6,253 nucleotides of DNA from Bacteriovoracaceae bacterium (GTDB lineage Bacteria > Bdellovibrionota > Bacteriovoracia > Bacteriovoracales > Bacteriovoracaceae): assembly GCA_947448095.1 (NCBI GenBank), contig CANFNN010000177.1, positions 1 through 6,253 on the forward strand, read 5' to 3'. A program made the translations under genes and the position numbers. Numbering within the stretch: position 1 is the first letter of the stretch; every line of letters starts with the position of its first letter. Below are positions 6,020 through 6,253 of this stretch, piece after piece. The notes under the pieces are model-generated. The model saw nothing but the letters and a program-made list of their open reading frames with translations, did not search any database and was not told where the DNA came from.

Positions 6020-6057
6020 CCTCGTTATCTCAAGCTTCATATTTAACCTTAACGAGG
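6020..6057 (-). promoter_or_regulatory. Inverted repeat covering the flavin-reductase ribosome-binding site
   Basis: CCTCGTTA (6020-6027) and TAACGAGG (6050-6057) are perfect 8-bp inverted repeats with a 22-nt spacer. In minus-strand RNA the 3' arm contains the GAGG of the Shine-Dalgarno sequence just before the start codon, so pairing would hide it. If transcription starts near 6040, as the TTGACA element predicts, the 5' arm would not be transcribed and the repeat would instead act as DNA, as an operator over the -10 region. Confidence 0.45.
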
Positions 6058-6064
6058 TGGGACT

Positions 6065-6079
6065 ATATTTGTCAAATAT
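6065..6079 (-). promoter_or_regulatory. Palindrome over a consensus -35 box upstream of the flavin-reductase gene
   Basis: The 15-bp site is a perfect palindrome with 7-bp arms, ATATTTG and CAAATAT, around one central base. On the minus strand it contains a full-consensus TTGACA (6075-6070) pointing toward the flavin-reductase-like gene. The -10 at 17-18 bp is weak (TTAAGG or TAAGGT, about 6052-6046). This looks like an operator for a dimeric repressor, for example of MarR or TetR type, overlapping the -35 box. The regulator is not identified. Confidence 0.5.
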
Positions 6080-6151
6080 CGACCTTAAGATTGCCTTAAA
6101 TAATGCATTGTTTTCAATTTATGGTCATTTATTGCCGATAAGTAATGTCAC

Positions 6152-6180
6152 TTGAGTCGAAAGGATCAACGCTTTAAAAT
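6152..6180 (+). promoter_or_regulatory. Predicted plus-strand promoter for the gene at the right edge
   Basis: TTGAGT (6152-6157) is followed after exactly 17 bp by TAAAAT (6175-6180), matching consensus at 4 and 5 of 6 positions. Transcription would start near 6187, directly at the first of two operator-like repeats and about 47 nt before the GTG start codon. Confidence 0.6.
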
Positions 6181-6186
6181 AATGGG

Positions 6187-6218
6187 AGTGGTTAACAACA
6201 TTAAAAGTGGTTACCACC
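6187..6218 (+). promoter_or_regulatory. Two operator-like repeats between promoter and start codon
   Basis: AGTGGTTA occurs twice, at 6187 and 6206, 19 bp apart or nearly two helical turns. The second copy is part of a perfect palindrome, GTGGT-T-ACCAC (6207-6217). The first is a near palindrome, GTGGTTAACAAC (6188-6199), with one mismatched pair. Both lie just after the predicted start of transcription and before the Shine-Dalgarno, a classic position for a repressor that blocks RNA polymerase. The binding protein is unknown. Confidence 0.5.
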
Positions 6219-6233
6219 TACGAGGAGGAATCT

Positions 6234-6253
6234 GTGGATAAGAAGAAACAAGA
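6234..6253 (+). CDS. Start of an unidentified gene, cut off by the right window edge
   Basis: A perfect AGGAGG (6223-6228) with a 5-nt gap leads to GTG at 6234, followed by GAT AAG AAG AAA CAA, i.e. M-D-K-K-K-Q. Only six codons are visible, so the product cannot be named. The strong ribosome-binding site, the promoter at 6152-6180 and the operator-like repeats all point the same way, which supports a real gene start. It is divergent from the flavin-reductase-like gene, leaving a shared spacer of 218 bp. Confidence 0.65.

Noticed and set aside
6016..6080. FMN riboswitch upstream of the flavin-reductase-like gene
   Set aside because: The leader is far too short, and the conserved AGGGGCAG and GGUGCAG-like segments of the RFN element are not present.

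Overview
The window is bacterial and moderately AT-rich. It comes from a Gram-negative-type cell: two encoded proteins are predicted lipoproteins, one protein is a murein lytic transglycosylase, and Rho and Pol IV closely resemble their proteobacterial forms. Small Cys-rich lipoproteins and trypsin-fold lipoproteins beside a housekeeping core would fit a Bdellovibrionota (Bdellovibrio/Bacteriovorax-like) genome. That assignment is inference from gene style, not from a marker gene. No mobile element, CRISPR array, tRNA or rRNA is visible.

Left part (1-1495, minus strand). The first 312 codons of rho run off the left edge. Upstream lie a leader of about 115 nt with a small hairpin, a strong sigma70-like promoter set inside a perfect 9-bp inverted repeat, and a GC-rich hairpin that probably ends the preceding gene. 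That gene encodes a 109-residue Cys-rich lipoprotein with a YHS-like domain.

Centre (1623-4208, plus strand). Three closely spaced genes form a probable operon: dinB (DNA polymerase IV), ruvX/yqgF (Holliday-junction resolvase-like nuclease) and mltG (endolytic murein transglycosylase). None of the three has a clear Shine-Dalgarno sequence, unlike the minus-strand genes. dinB is divergent from the YHS lipoprotein across a 127-bp spacer.

Right part (4197-6253). A flavin-reductase-like gene is followed on the minus strand by a trypsin-fold lipoprotein gene whose 3' end overlaps that of mltG by 12 bp. The lipoprotein keeps the protease Asp and the nearby Cys pair, but it has Ser at the catalytic His position and Gly at the catalytic Ser position, so it looks like a pseudoprotease. 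Its start is unclear (TTG, a rare ATT, or a 1-nt frameshift after an ATG). The right end is a divergent control region. It holds a palindrome over a TTGACA element, an inverted repeat that covers the flavin-reductase ribosome-binding site, and a plus-strand promoter followed by two operator-like repeats. After these come a perfect AGGAGG and a GTG start whose gene continues beyond the window.

The window is mostly ordinary core genome. The best candidates for something new are the inactive trypsin-fold lipoprotein paired with a flavin reductase and the densely patterned control region at 6016-6233. I do not see a recognisable multi-gene defence or secretion system.
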